Below are positions 24,314 through 31,078 of a stretch of 34,823 nt of DNA, piece by piece. Source of the DNA: an uncultured Lachnoclostridium sp. (GTDB lineage Bacteria; Bacillota; Clostridia; Lachnospirales; Lachnospiraceae); assembly GCA_944376715.1 (NCBI GenBank), contig CALWDO010000032.1, positions 1-34,823 of the forward strand. Reading direction: 5' to 3'. The translations under genes and the position numbers were made by a program. Position 1 is the stretch's first letter. Each line of letters opens with the position of its first letter. The notes beneath the pieces were generated by a model, which was not told the origin of the DNA, did not search any database, and worked only from the letters and a program-made list of their open reading frames with translations.

Positions 24314-24565
24314 CTTTCTGTACCTCCTTAAGCTTTGAATCAACTCCGCTGTCACTGGAAAATACAGTCCATGAAGGCTTTTTCCCCGAAAAAAGGGCGC
24401 AAAAAAGCCATCGTCCGCAAAACTGTTCACAAAACGATGGCTGTAAAAACATACTTTGAAAACCGCTACAGGAAAGCGCGCCTGTACCGGCATAGAATCC
24501 ATCGTTTTGTTATGTACCAGTTACGACTTCGACTGCCATCCACAGCGCGTCACCTGCCTTTCAAA
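24314..24565 (-). ncRNA. Structured mgtA leader with terminator and competing antiterminator
   Basis: On the minus strand a terminator (AGCCATCGT 24406-24414 with ACGATGGCT 24434-24442, then a T-run at 24401-24405) stands about 90 bases before mgtA. The upstream segment at 24499-24510 is a perfect 12-base complement of 24429-24440, the terminator's 5' arm, so the two folds exclude each other. Between them lies another hairpin (24463-24490, 9 of 10 pairs). A further 50 bases of GC-rich sequence precede these. By eye it does not match the M-box core. This is probably a cation-responsive attenuator. Confidence 0.7.
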
Positions 24566-24567
24566 AA

Positions 24568-24599
24568 AATATAATCCCGGAGACATCTGCCTCCGGGAC
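24568..24599 (-). terminator. Terminator after tRNA-Leu copy 2
   Basis: On the minus strand TCCCGGAG and CTCCGGGA form a stem, followed by TTATATTTTTTT. It separates the tRNA from the mgtA leader. Because no convincing promoter is seen between it and mgtA, read-through from the tRNA promoter may supply mgtA. Confidence 0.8.
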
Positions 24600-24605
24600 C
24601 AACCA

Positions 24606-24690
24606 TGCGGAAGAAGGGACTTGAACCCTCACGAGCGTAACGCTCACAAGAACCTGAATCTTGCTCGTCTGCCAATTCCGACACTTCCGC
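24606..24690 (-). tRNA. tRNA-Leu (anticodon CAG), copy 2
   Basis: It is identical over all 85 bases to the tRNA at 21284-21368 and in the same orientation, so the two copies bracket mgtA and tRNA-Leu(AAG) as direct repeats. The anticodon loop TTCAGGT gives CAG. Confidence 0.97.
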
Positions 24691-24702
24691 ATCACGAATG
24701 CT

Positions 24703-24731
24703 ATAATACCTCATTTCTCACAGAATGTCAA
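24703..24731 (-). promoter_or_regulatory. Promoter of tRNA-Leu copy 2
   Basis: On the minus strand TTGACA (24726-24731), 17 bases and TATTAT (24703-24708) form a strong promoter 12 bases before the tRNA. Confidence 0.9.
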
Positions 24732-24758
24732 ACATTTTTATAAAAATATTAAAAAAAA

Positions 24759-24826
24759 TACATTTAGCAGATTCTCTACATACTATATTTCAAAGTATTA
24801 TTTAATAAGACTAAATGTACTATAAT
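24759..24826 (+). promoter_or_regulatory. Promoter and dyad of the XRE regulator gene
   Basis: TATAAT (24821-24826) with a weak TTATTT 17 bases before it lies 18 bases upstream of the ATG. TACATTTAG (24759-24767) and its exact inverse CTAAATGTA (24811-24819) flank the -35 region. The second copy touches the -10, so the XRE protein may repress itself there. Confidence 0.55.
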
Positions 24827-24844
24827 GGATAGGGAGGTACTTAC

Positions 24845-25165
24845 ATGGATTATCGGGCTTTAGGAAAGAGAATTCGGGAAGAACGTCTGAGATTAAATCT
24901 CACCCAGGAAAAACTGGCGGAAGAGGTTGGAGTCTCTACTGCTTATATTGGACAGATCGAGAGAGGAGAACGCAGCCTGACTTTGGACAAGCTGATCAAG
25001 GTGGTAAACCGCCTTGGCGTCACCGTTGATTTTCTTCTGGCTGATTACGTCGTTGCCACCGACGACAACAGCATCAACATTCTGATTCAGCTGATGCATG
25101 ACCGTACGGCAGAGGAAAAGACGCTGGCCATCAATCTGCTCAAAGTCCTGTTCGCGAACAAATAA
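24845..25165 (+). CDS. XRE-family transcriptional regulator
   Basis: The 106-residue protein has a classic helix-turn-helix at residues about 6-62: LGKRIREERLRLNLTQEKLAEEVGVSTAYIGQIERGERSLTLDKLIKVVNRLGV. A helical tail (about 75-105) may serve dimerisation. GGGAGG lies 7 bases before the ATG. The next gene, a sugar-phosphate kinase, starts 5 bases after its stop without its own clear ribosome binding site, so the two are translationally coupled and the regulator probably controls this pair. Confidence 0.92.
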   Translation: MDYRALGKRIREERLRLNLTQEKLAEEVGVSTAYIGQIERGERSLTLDKLIKVVNRLGVTVDFLLADYVVATDDNSINILIQLMHDRTAEEKTLAINLLKVLFANK

Positions 25166-25170
25166 TCACC

Positions 25171-26076
25171 ATGATTTATACCGTTACTTTTAATCCGTCG
25201 CTGGACTATATCGTTTCCATCGATCATTTCCAGCTGGGAAAAACCAACCGCACCGTATCGGAACTCATGCTCCCCGGAGGAAAAGGGATCAATGTGTCCA
25301 TCGTCCTTAAGAATCTGGGGTTTAAGTCCACGGCGCTCGGATTTATCGCCGGCTTTACCGGCCGGGAGATCCAAAAGATGATAACATCCCTGGGAATCCG
25401 GCATGAGTTTATCCACATCCGGAATGGGTTTTCCCGCATTAATGTTAAGATGAGGGATTTCGACGGGACAGAGATCAACGGGCAGGGGCCGGATATGGAC
25501 GCCGCGGCTGTGGATCAGCTGCTGACCCGTCTGAAAAAACTGGAAGAAGGAGACGCGCTGGTTCTTGCGGGGAGCATCCCCCGGTCCATCCCCGACTCCA
25601 TCTACCGGGATATCCTGTCCATGCTTCAGGGACATGGGGTTCTCACCGTCGTGGACGCCACCGGGGAGCTGCTGCTGAACGTGCTGGAATACCATCCGTT
25701 TCTCATAAAACCCAACAATCATGAATTGAGTGAAATCTTTCATACAGAACTTCGCACAAGGGAAGAAGTGATCCCTTATGCCCACCGGCTGCAGGAAATG
25801 GGCGCGAGAAATGTGCTGGTCTCCATGGCCGGTCAAGGCGCCGTACTGGCCGCCGAAGACGGATCTGTCCGGCAGCTTCCGGCGCCGGAGGGGATCCTGG
25901 TCAACGCCGTAGGAGCCGGAGACTCCATGGTAGCCGGGTTCCTCGCCGGATGGATGGAGCAAAGAGATTACGCCCATGCTTTTCGTATGGGAGTAGCGGC
26001 CGGGAGCGCCAGCGCTTTCTCCGAACATCTGGCCACACGCGCGGAAGTCGAAGTCCTTCTGAAAAATATGCACTAA
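25171..26076 (+). CDS. fruK: 1-phosphofructokinase-type PfkB kinase
   Basis: The 301-residue protein matches the 1-phosphofructokinase/tagatose-6-phosphate kinase branch of PfkB kinases: YTVTFNPSLDYIVSIDHFQLGKTNR at the N-terminus, PGGKGINVS (signature 1, about residues 35-43), LAGSIPRSIP (about 130-139) and NAVGAGDSMVAGF (about 248-260), where the Asp is the catalytic base. It phosphorylates a sugar phosphate with ATP. No fruA PTS transporter or fruR is adjacent, so the true substrate could be fructose-1-P or tagatose-6-P. No clear Shine-Dalgarno precedes it; translation probably follows from the XRE gene. It ends at a strong terminator. Confidence 0.82.
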   Translation: MIYTVTFNPSLDYIVSIDHFQLGKTNRTVSELMLPGGKGINVSIVLKNLGFKSTALGFIAGFTGREIQKMITSLGIRHEFIHIRNGFSRINVKMRDFDGTEINGQGPDMDAAAVDQLLTRLKKLEEGDALVLAGSIPRSIPDSIYRDILSMLQGHGVLTVVDATGELLLNVLEYHPFLIKPNNHELSEIFHTELRTREEVIPYAHRLQEMGARNVLVSMAGQGAVLAAEDGSVRQLPAPEGILVNAVGAGDSMVAGFLAGWMEQRDYAHAFRMGVAAGSASAFSEHLATRAEVEVLLKNMH

Positions 26077-26123
26077 AAAACTGCGAGAAGGCAGGGACAT
26101 TTCCTGCTTTCCCGCAGTTTTTC
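26076..26123. terminator. Bidirectional intrinsic terminator
   Basis: AAAAACTGCG-GAA-GCAGG pairs with CCTGC-TTC-CGCAGTTTTT around a short loop, with T-runs on both strands. It separates fruK from the convergent GTPase operon. Confidence 0.9.
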
Positions 26124-26129
26124 TTATCA

Positions 26130-27071
26130 TCAGAAGTACACCAGTTCCTCTTCCGGTTTCTGATCGCTCTTGATATTCGTAGAATGAAGGACGACGCCCG
26201 TTTCTCCGCCGTATTCCTCCCGCTCTTCCACGGTCACTTTCGCCGTCACTGTGATCCACTGCCTGGATTTCAGACGGTCCACATAGAAAGATTTGCAGAG
26301 AAATCCGATAAAAGCGGTATCGTCCGCACAACAGGTCATAGCCATGCGTCCCGGCACAAAATATCCCTTCGGCAGATTCTTGCCCACATATACCATTCCC
26401 TTGAAACGCACGGTCTTCCCGTCGTATTTCTCCGGATGGTCCATGGCGTCGATATACCAGATGCCGTAATCGATATCGGAGATATCAATGATATCCGCAT
26501 TCAGGTCAAAGGGCATCTCCTCTTCAAATTCCAGCTGGGAGCCGTCCTCTTTTTCAAAGACGATCTGCGCTTTCGGGTTCACCGCGCGCATGTTTCTCTT
26601 GTAGCTGGCCGCCGGCGTGTCGTCCGTACTCCGGTTGAAGATGATCAGGTCAGAATCCTTCGCCATCTCCATGAAAAGAGATTTCATATTCTTCAGGTAC
26701 ACATCGAAGGTGGACGCGTCCACAGTCGTGATCACCTGCGCCACAAACCATCCTTTGGGCATATACATATCCCGCAGATAGTCCATGCCCCACATACAGT
26801 TGTATTCCAGAATAATCTGGGAAGGCTTATATTTCTTCTGGCATTCTGTCAGGAACTTTTCGTTGAGCTCGCTTTTATCTTCCAGCATCACCAGAGTCGC
26901 GTTGTGCGCTTTCAGCGTCTCCTCGTCATACTCCTCTATGCCTTCCTCGCAGGCTATGACCAGGTTGCGCTCTCCGCCGGAGAAGTATTCATCTTCCAGC
27001 GTTTCCAGGATAAACCTGGTCTTTCCGCTCTCCAGAAAACCGTGTACTACAAATACAGGTATTTTCGCCAT
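26130..27071 (-). CDS. P-loop GTPase (CobW-like) fused to a TIGR03943-like domain
   Basis: The 313-residue protein starts with a CobW/COG0523-type P-loop, HGFLESGKTRF (residues 10-20), and keeps a later IIFNRSTDD that may serve base recognition, but it lacks the CxCC metal motif of true CobW proteins. From about residue 215 the sequence changes: YDGKTVRFKGMVYVGKNLPKGYFVPGRMAMTCCADDTAFIGFLCKS resembles the C-terminal domain of the TIGR03943 (YcgQ) family, which is linked to metal handling with YcgR permeases. It starts 11 bases after the upstream CobW GTPase gene stops, so the two form one operon. A role in zinc or other metal delivery is inferred. Confidence 0.75.
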   Translation of the reverse strand: MAKIPVFVVHGFLESGKTRFILETLEDEYFSGGERNLVIACEEGIEEYDEETLKAHNATLVMLEDKSELNEKFLTECQKKYKPSQIILEYNCMWGMDYLRDMYMPKGWFVAQVITTVDASTFDVYLKNMKSLFMEMAKDSDLIIFNRSTDDTPAASYKRNMRAVNPKAQIVFEKEDGSQLEFEEEMPFDLNADIIDISDIDYGIWYIDAMDHPEKYDGKTVRFKGMVYVGKNLPKGYFVPGRMAMTCCADDTAFIGFLCKSFYVDRLKSRQWITVTAKVTVEEREEYGGETGVVLHSTNIKSDQKPEEELVYF

Positions 27072-27082
27072 ATGCCCACCTC

Positions 27083-28141
27083 TTAAGCCAGTTCAAATAC
27101 TTTGGTCAGTTCTTCATCGTCCAGATGGGACCCGATCACGCAGAGACGTCCTGTATAATCTGCCGCTCCATGGCGGATCTCGAACTCTTCCGGAACCATG
27201 TCAAAATGCAGCCAGCTGCCGTCCGTGCAGGGAACGATCCCCTTGGCGCGCAGCACAATACCGCAGTCATCGTCCTCGGAGAGCTTCTTCAGGATCGCGC
27301 GCAGCTGCTCTTCGGAATATTTATGCGGCGTCTCTTTACCCCAGCTGGTAAATACTTCATCCGCATGATGGTGATGATGGTCGTGGTCATGGTGATGATC
27401 ATGATCATGGTCGTGGTCATGATCGTGATGGTGATCATGGTCGTGATCGTGATCATGATGATGCTCGTGGTCGTGGTCATGGCAGCCGCAGCCGCATTCC
27501 TCGTCATGGTCATGCTCCGCTTCCAGGTCTTCTTTCATCAGCAGATCCTGATGTTCCATAGCCGCCATGATCTGCTCGCCCTTCAACTCGTCCCAGGGCG
27601 TCGTAATGATCGTTGCAGTCGGGTTCTTTTCCCTGAGCATATCGACGCAGGCTTCTACTTTTTCATCGGACATCTTCTGTGTACGGCTGATCACGATGGT
27701 GCCCGCATGTTCCACCTGATTGTTGAAGAACTCTCCAAAATTCTTCATATACATCCGGCATTTCTGGCCGTCTACCACCGTCACGGAGCTGTTCAGTTCC
27801 ACCGGCTCATGGGCGGCTACGCCCTGGACCGCTCTAGTCACATCGGACAGCTTGCCCACTCCGGAGGGCTCGATCAGGATACGGTCCGGCGCATAGGTCT
27901 CGATCACTTCTTTCAGCGCCGTGCCGAAATCTCCCACCAGGGAGCAGCAAATACAGCCGGAATTCATCTCCGTGATCTGTACCCCGGATTCTTTCAGGAA
28001 ACCGCCGTCGATGCCGATCTCGCCGAACTCATTCTCGATCAGGACGACTTTTTCGCCGGCAAATACCTCTTTCAGCAATTTTTTAATCAACGTTGTCTTT
28101 CCGGCTCCCAGGAAACCGGAGATAATCTCGATTTTTGTCAT
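27083..28141 (-). CDS. CobW/COG0523 GTPase metallochaperone with His-rich loop
   Basis: The 352-residue GTPase has the P-loop GFLGAGKTT (9-17), the Glu-rich switch IENEFGEIGID (35-45), the metal motif CICC (63-66) and EPSGVG (91-96). The base-recognition motif reads SRTQ rather than NKxD. Residues about 210-259 are almost only His and Asp with a CGCGC cluster, a metal-binding store, followed by the CobW C-terminal domain. COG0523 proteins deliver zinc, cobalt or nickel to client enzymes using GTP. GAAGGAAG lies before the ATG. The fused partner GTPase follows in the same operon, and an inverted repeat at 28169-28192 may be its operator. Confidence 0.92.
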   Translation of the reverse strand: MTKIEIISGFLGAGKTTLIKKLLKEVFAGEKVVLIENEFGEIGIDGGFLKESGVQITEMNSGCICCSLVGDFGTALKEVIETYAPDRILIEPSGVGKLSDVTRAVQGVAAHEPVELNSSVTVVDGQKCRMYMKNFGEFFNNQVEHAGTIVISRTQKMSDEKVEACVDMLREKNPTATIITTPWDELKGEQIMAAMEHQDLLMKEDLEAEHDHDEECGCGCHDHDHEHHHDHDHDHDHHHDHDHDHDHDHHHDHDHHHHHADEVFTSWGKETPHKYSEEQLRAILKKLSEDDDCGIVLRAKGIVPCTDGSWLHFDMVPEEFEIRHGAADYTGRLCVIGSHLDDEELTKVFELA

Positions 28142-28168
28142 AATACTTCCTTCTTTCTGTCATATTGG

Positions 28169-28192
28169 GGAAACGCTGATTAAAGCGCTTCC
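28169..28192. promoter_or_regulatory. Inverted repeat upstream of the CobW operon
   Basis: GGAAACGCT and AGCGCTTCC (8 of 9 positions complementary) flank six bases, 27 bases before the CobW start. It could be a metal-regulator operator or a leader hairpin. It does not match the Zur or Fur boxes I know. Confidence 0.5.
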
Positions 28193-28210
28193 TTGGATAT
28201 CTTGACGCAA

Positions 28211-28278
28211 AACCGGCTGCCGAAGCAGCCAACAAAGCCCCTGAGATCTCACCTGCACGGTCGAAGTTCCCAAGGGCT
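28211..28278 (-). terminator. Tandem hairpins after rplT
   Basis: On the minus strand a long-loop hairpin comes first (11 pairs with two G-U, arms 28268-28278 and 28236-28246). A compact GGCTGC-TTCG-GCAGCC hairpin follows (28215-28230), then GGTTTT. The second is the likely terminator of the infC-rpmI-rplT operon. Confidence 0.7.
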
Positions 28279-28299
28279 CTTGCTATGATTCAACGTGAA

Positions 28300-28659
28300 T
28301 TATTTGTTCAGGGCGTTCTTTGCAACTTCTGCCAGTGCAGTGAAAGCCGCTGCGTCATTGACTGCCATATCGGCCAGAATCTTTCTGTTCATCTCAACGC
28401 CTGCAGTCTTCAGGCCATACATAAACTTGCTGTAGGACAGGCCGTTCATGCGGGCTGCAGCGTTGATACGAGCAATCCAGAGCTGTCTGAACTGACGTTT
28501 TCTCTGTTTGCGTCCTGCGTAAGCAGACGCCATTGCTCTCATTACAGACTGTTTTGCGATTCTATACTGCTTGCTTCTGGCTCCTCTGTATCCTTTTGCA
28601 AGCTTCAGTACTCTATTGTGTTTCTTCTTAGCGTTCAATCCGCCTTTTACTCTTGCCAT
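28300..28659 (-). CDS. rplT: 50S ribosomal protein L20
   Basis: The 119-residue protein is a typical L20: [30 protein letters not shown], then [30 protein letters not shown]20 binds 23S rRNA early in 50S assembly, and in Firmicutes it also represses its own operon through the infC leader. It is the last gene of infC-rpmI-rplT, 26 bases after rpmI, with AAGGAGG-type spacing upstream. Confidence 0.98.
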   Translation of the reverse strand: MARVKGGLNAKKKHNRVLKLAKGYRGARSKQYRIAKQSVMRAMASAYAGRKQRKRQFRQLWIARINAAARMNGLSYSKFMYGLKTAGVEMNRKILADMAVNDAAAFTALAEVAKNALNK

Positions 28660-28685
28660 CTTTCTTCCTCCTTAACTTCCAAATC

Positions 28686-28883
28686 TTATAAATACGGTAA
28701 AATCTTCTTCATGCTCTTAACATTTGCAGCATCCACAGTGGTGGATTTTCTGAGATTTCTCTTTCTCTTCTGAGATTTTTTGGTTAAGATATGGCTCTTG
28801 TAAGCTTTCATTCTTTTCAGCTGACCGGTTCCGGTCTTTTTAAAACGTTTTGCAGCTGCTCTGCTTGTTTTTACCTTTGGCAT
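28686..28883 (-). CDS. rpmI: 50S ribosomal protein L35
   Basis: The 65-residue basic protein shows the L35 pattern [45 protein letters not shown]. It is a late-assembling 50S protein. It lies between infC (33 bases) and rplT (26 bases) in the standard order. Confidence 0.98.
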   Translation of the reverse strand: MPKVKTSRAAAKRFKKTGTGQLKRMKAYKSHILTKKSQKRKRNLRKSTTVDAANVKSMKKILPYL

Positions 28884-28916
28884 ATGTGATTCCTCCTATG
28901 AATTGTCTAAATTATT

Positions 28917-29423
28917 TTAACGTTTTTCAGTTAAAAACATCGTCATGCTGCGGCCTTCCATCTTCGGAGCCTTGTCGACCACTGCGATGTCCTGGAGCTT
29001 CTCCGCGAATACATCCAGGATCTGCTTGCTGCTCTGTACATGAGCCATCTCACGTCCACGGAAGCGAAGCGTCACCTTTACCTTGTCACCCTTCTGGATG
29101 AACTTTCTCGCCGCATTCACCTTGGTGTTCAGGTCATTATCATCAATGTTCGGAGACAGACGAACTTCCTTGACTTCGATCGTCTTCTGTTTTTTTCTTG
29201 CTTCTTTCTCTTTTCTGGCCATCTCATAACGGTATTTTCCATAATCGATGATCTTGCAAACCGGCGGTTTCGCGCCCGGAGCAATTTTCACCAGATCCAG
29301 CTCCGCCTCCCTCGCCAACTTCATCGCTTCGCTGATCGGCATAATACCTAACTGTTCTCCATCCTTGCTGACCACACGCACCTCACGGTCACGGATCTGC
29401 TCATTGATCATTAAATCGCTAAT
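28917..29423 (-). CDS. infC: Translation initiation factor IF-3, ATT start
   Basis: The 168-residue factor has the IF-3 N domain (INEQIRDREVRVVSKDGEQLGIMP), the linker helix (YRYEMARKEKEARKKQKTIEVKEVRLSPNID) and the C domain (KGDKVKVTLRFRGREMAH). It checks the start codon and fmet-tRNA in the 30S P-site. GGAGG stands 8-9 bases before an ATT codon at 29421-29423, whereas the first in-frame ATG (29409-29411) is 20 bases away. I therefore choose ATT. Rare starts are a known self-regulatory feature of infC, because IF-3 discriminates against them. Confidence 0.93.
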   Translation of the reverse strand: MSDLMINEQIRDREVRVVSKDGEQLGIMPISEAMKLAREAELDLVKIAPGAKPPVCKIIDYGKYRYEMARKEKEARKKQKTIEVKEVRLSPNIDDNDLNTKVNAARKFIQKGDKVKVTLRFRGREMAHVQSSKQILDVFAEKLQDIAVVDKAPKMEGRSMTMFLTEKR

Positions 29424-29574
29424 AACTGTACACCTCCGCACAAAAAAAGTGGATAGAAAACTATCCACTTCTACTCTACAAAAAACATGCCAAAGCACGC
29501 GTCTGTTTCTGTATTAACCCGGGTCACCGCCTGTGCCAAGGTGAGAGTGGATACTCTTCTTTCATTTCATAACC
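29424..29574 (-). promoter_or_regulatory. infC leader with L20-type transcription attenuator
   Basis: The roughly 150-nt leader ends in a perfect terminator (AAGTGGATAG-TTTT-CTATCCACTT plus T-run, 29442-29470). An upstream TATCCACT can pair with AGTGGATA of the terminator's 5' arm as an antiterminator. The layout matches the L20 leader of Firmicutes, in which excess L20 favours termination. Confidence 0.8.
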
Positions 29575-29580
29575 TCGTTT

Positions 29581-29609
29581 ACTTTAGCACAGACGGAACC
29601 TTTTGTCAA
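29581..29609 (-). promoter_or_regulatory. Promoter of infC-rpmI-rplT
   Basis: On the minus strand TTGACA (29604-29609), 17 bases and TAAAGT (29581-29586) form a strong promoter. Confidence 0.88.
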
Positions 29610-29616
29610 TCATTTT

Positions 29617-30657
29617 TTAGAAAAGAATCTGCCACGGCAGGCGCGCCTCTTCAATTTCCTCGATCTTCAGTCCGAATTTCTCCGCGTTGTACTTGTCGAT
29701 CTCGTCGCAGAGCGCTTTGTAAGCGCCCGGATATACGGAACCCGGTCCGCCCTGGGTGATGCAGGGGATAAAATATTTATTCCCGCATGCTTCGCAGACG
29801 TCCACAGCGGCTTTCCGGCAGTCTTCCGGCGTCCATCCTTCAAAGTCCATCATCTTGTTGTCGATGCCGCCCATGAAGGTGATCTTTCCGCCGTATTTCT
29901 TCACCAGTTCCGGCACATTGTTGGACGCCATGCATCCCTGCCATACGTCGATGCCCATCTCGATCATATACGGTACCAGCGTCGCGCAGTAGCTGTCGCT
30001 GTGATGGAATACCAGCTCCACGCCGTGGTCATGATAGTATCCGTAGATCTGCTTATAGGATTCCACGAAGAAGTCCGCGAACATCTCCGGCCTCAGGAAC
30101 GTATTCTTTTCAGCGCCCCAGTCGTCGTGATGGAAGATCGCGTCCGGGTGCAGATGAGAGCAGATCCCCTCCGCCAGCTTCAGCTCCCACTCAGTCAGAT
30201 ACTTGATCAGGTCGTGCATCTCGTCCGGGTCTGTGATGTAGTTCATCAGTGCCTGGCTGATCTCGCAGAGATGATGGGTCTGTTCAAAAAGTCCCGGCGC
30301 GATGAACGCCGCCTTGTAGGACTTGGTCCCGTCTACCGCGTCGTACTGCGCCTTGAACATATCCCACTCTTCCTGAGAAAAGTCCAATGCAGGCGCGTGC
30401 ACGTACTCTTTCCAGTTCTCAATGTCTTTCACCACAATCTTATCCGGCGTATGTACCGGGAAAGCTCCCGGAGTCCCTGCCGGGAAAGAATTGGTCACTC
30501 CCCATGCGTTCACCACATTCTCCTGTCCCTTGGCGGGAGACGGATTGTGCAGCACATACGGGTGAAACAGTAACTGAACGGCCTCGTACTGGTTCACAAA
30601 ACGATCCGGTTTTCCCCCTCGGATCACCTCACGCAGATTTTCTTTTGCTGTAAGCAT
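29617..30657 (-). CDS. Uroporphyrinogen decarboxylase-family protein
   Basis: The 346-residue protein belongs to the URO-D superfamily: the fold region LTAKENLREVIRGGKPDRFVNQYE, HHDDWGAEKNTFLRPEMFADFF, VELVFHHSDSYCATLVPYMIEMGIDVWQG and ITFMGGIDNKMMD. In anaerobes such proteins without a heme pathway are usually methyltransferases acting on corrinoid proteins, in methanol, methylamine or O-demethylation routes. His and Cys candidates for a zinc site (HHSDSYC) are visible. No corrinoid protein or other methyltransferase gene is adjacent, so the substrate cannot be given. GAGGAGG precedes the ATG. It is a single-gene unit. Confidence 0.85.
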   Translation of the reverse strand: MLTAKENLREVIRGGKPDRFVNQYEAVQLLFHPYVLHNPSPAKGQENVVNAWGVTNSFPAGTPGAFPVHTPDKIVVKDIENWKEYVHAPALDFSQEEWDMFKAQYDAVDGTKSYKAAFIAPGLFEQTHHLCEISQALMNYITDPDEMHDLIKYLTEWELKLAEGICSHLHPDAIFHHDDWGAEKNTFLRPEMFADFFVESYKQIYGYYHDHGVELVFHHSDSYCATLVPYMIEMGIDVWQGCMASNNVPELVKKYGGKITFMGGIDNKMMDFEGWTPEDCRKAAVDVCEACGNKYFIPCITQGGPGSVYPGAYKALCDEIDKYNAEKFGLKIEEIEEARLPWQILF

Positions 30658-30720
30658 CTGTAAACTCCTCCTCTTTTCTATATTCTTCTCTGCAAATCTT
30701 TATCTCCTGTATATTTCTAT

Positions 30721-30749
30721 ATTTTAGTCTTTTTTACATATATAGCCAA
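30721..30749 (-). promoter_or_regulatory. Promoter of the URO-D-family gene
   Basis: On the minus strand TTGGCT (30744-30749), 17 bases and TAAAAT (30721-30726) lie about 65 bases before the start. Confidence 0.6.
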
Positions 30750-30782
30750 TGGACACTTTGTAGAATTTATGCACACCGTACA

Positions 30783-30809
30783 AAAAAGCCGCTGCATCCC
30801 CGCAGCGGC
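30783..30809 (-). terminator. Terminator of the DUF4250-like gene
   Basis: On the minus strand GCCGCTGC and GCAGCGGC form a perfect 8-pair stem, followed by TTTTTT. Confidence 0.92.
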
Positions 30810-30822
30810 CCGATTTTAAAAC

Positions 30823-30993
30823 CTATACAAACTTATTAATCTTTTCATCATAACGATAATCTATCGTCTCCAGCTTCTGACAGATCGATTCCGCGCTGAC
30901 TCCGTTCGCCTCACAGAAACTGTCCAGGCTGGGATAGAAATCCCGAAGCTGAGTGTTTACATAGCTCAAAAGCATTACCGGATCTTTCGGCAT
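30823..30993 (-). CDS. DUF4250-like small protein
   Basis: The 56-residue protein (MPKDPVMLLSYVNTQLRDFYPSLDSFCEANGVSAESICQKL) matches my memory of DUF4250, a small helical family common in clostridia with unknown function. The second half looks like a helix-turn-helix-type fold. AAGGAG lies 8 bases before the ATG at 30993; a longer frame from 31020 has no such site. It is a single-gene unit with its own promoter and terminator. Confidence 0.8.
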   Translation of the reverse strand: MPKDPVMLLSYVNTQLRDFYPSLDSFCEANGVSAESICQKLETIDYRYDEKINKFV

Positions 30994-31043
30994 CACAGAT
31001 ACTCCTTCCTGTACGTCCATAAACCATGACTTTACAAAAAAGC

Positions 31044-31072
31044 ATTATAACATACGCTTCCGCCGTTTACAA
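31044..31072 (-). promoter_or_regulatory. Promoter of the DUF4250-like gene
   Basis: On the minus strand TTGTAA (31067-31072), 17 bases and TATAAT (31044-31049) form a strong promoter about 50 bases before the start. Confidence 0.82.
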
Positions 31073-31078
31073 CCCGGC

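Noticed and set aside
24314-24502. N-terminal extension or leader peptide of MgtA (frame open from ATG at 24502)
   Set aside because: No ribosome binding site at 24502 or the next ATG, and the stretch is explained by the terminator and hairpins. AAGGAGG fits the ATG at 24313.
24520-24530. GAAGTCGTAAC on the minus strand, identical to 11 bases near the 3' end of 16S rRNA
   Set aside because: The match does not extend into flanking sequence; most likely chance within the mgtA leader.
24314-24600. M-box magnesium riboswitch
   Set aside because: The conserved core I remember (GGTGAGGCTCCT and a GCTAAAGCTCT-type 3' part) is not visible, though a covariance search would be decisive.
27360-27512. 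CRISPR-like or microsatellite array of TGATCATGG units
   Set aside because: It is the coding strand complement of His and Asp codons in frame within the CobW GTPase; no spacers.
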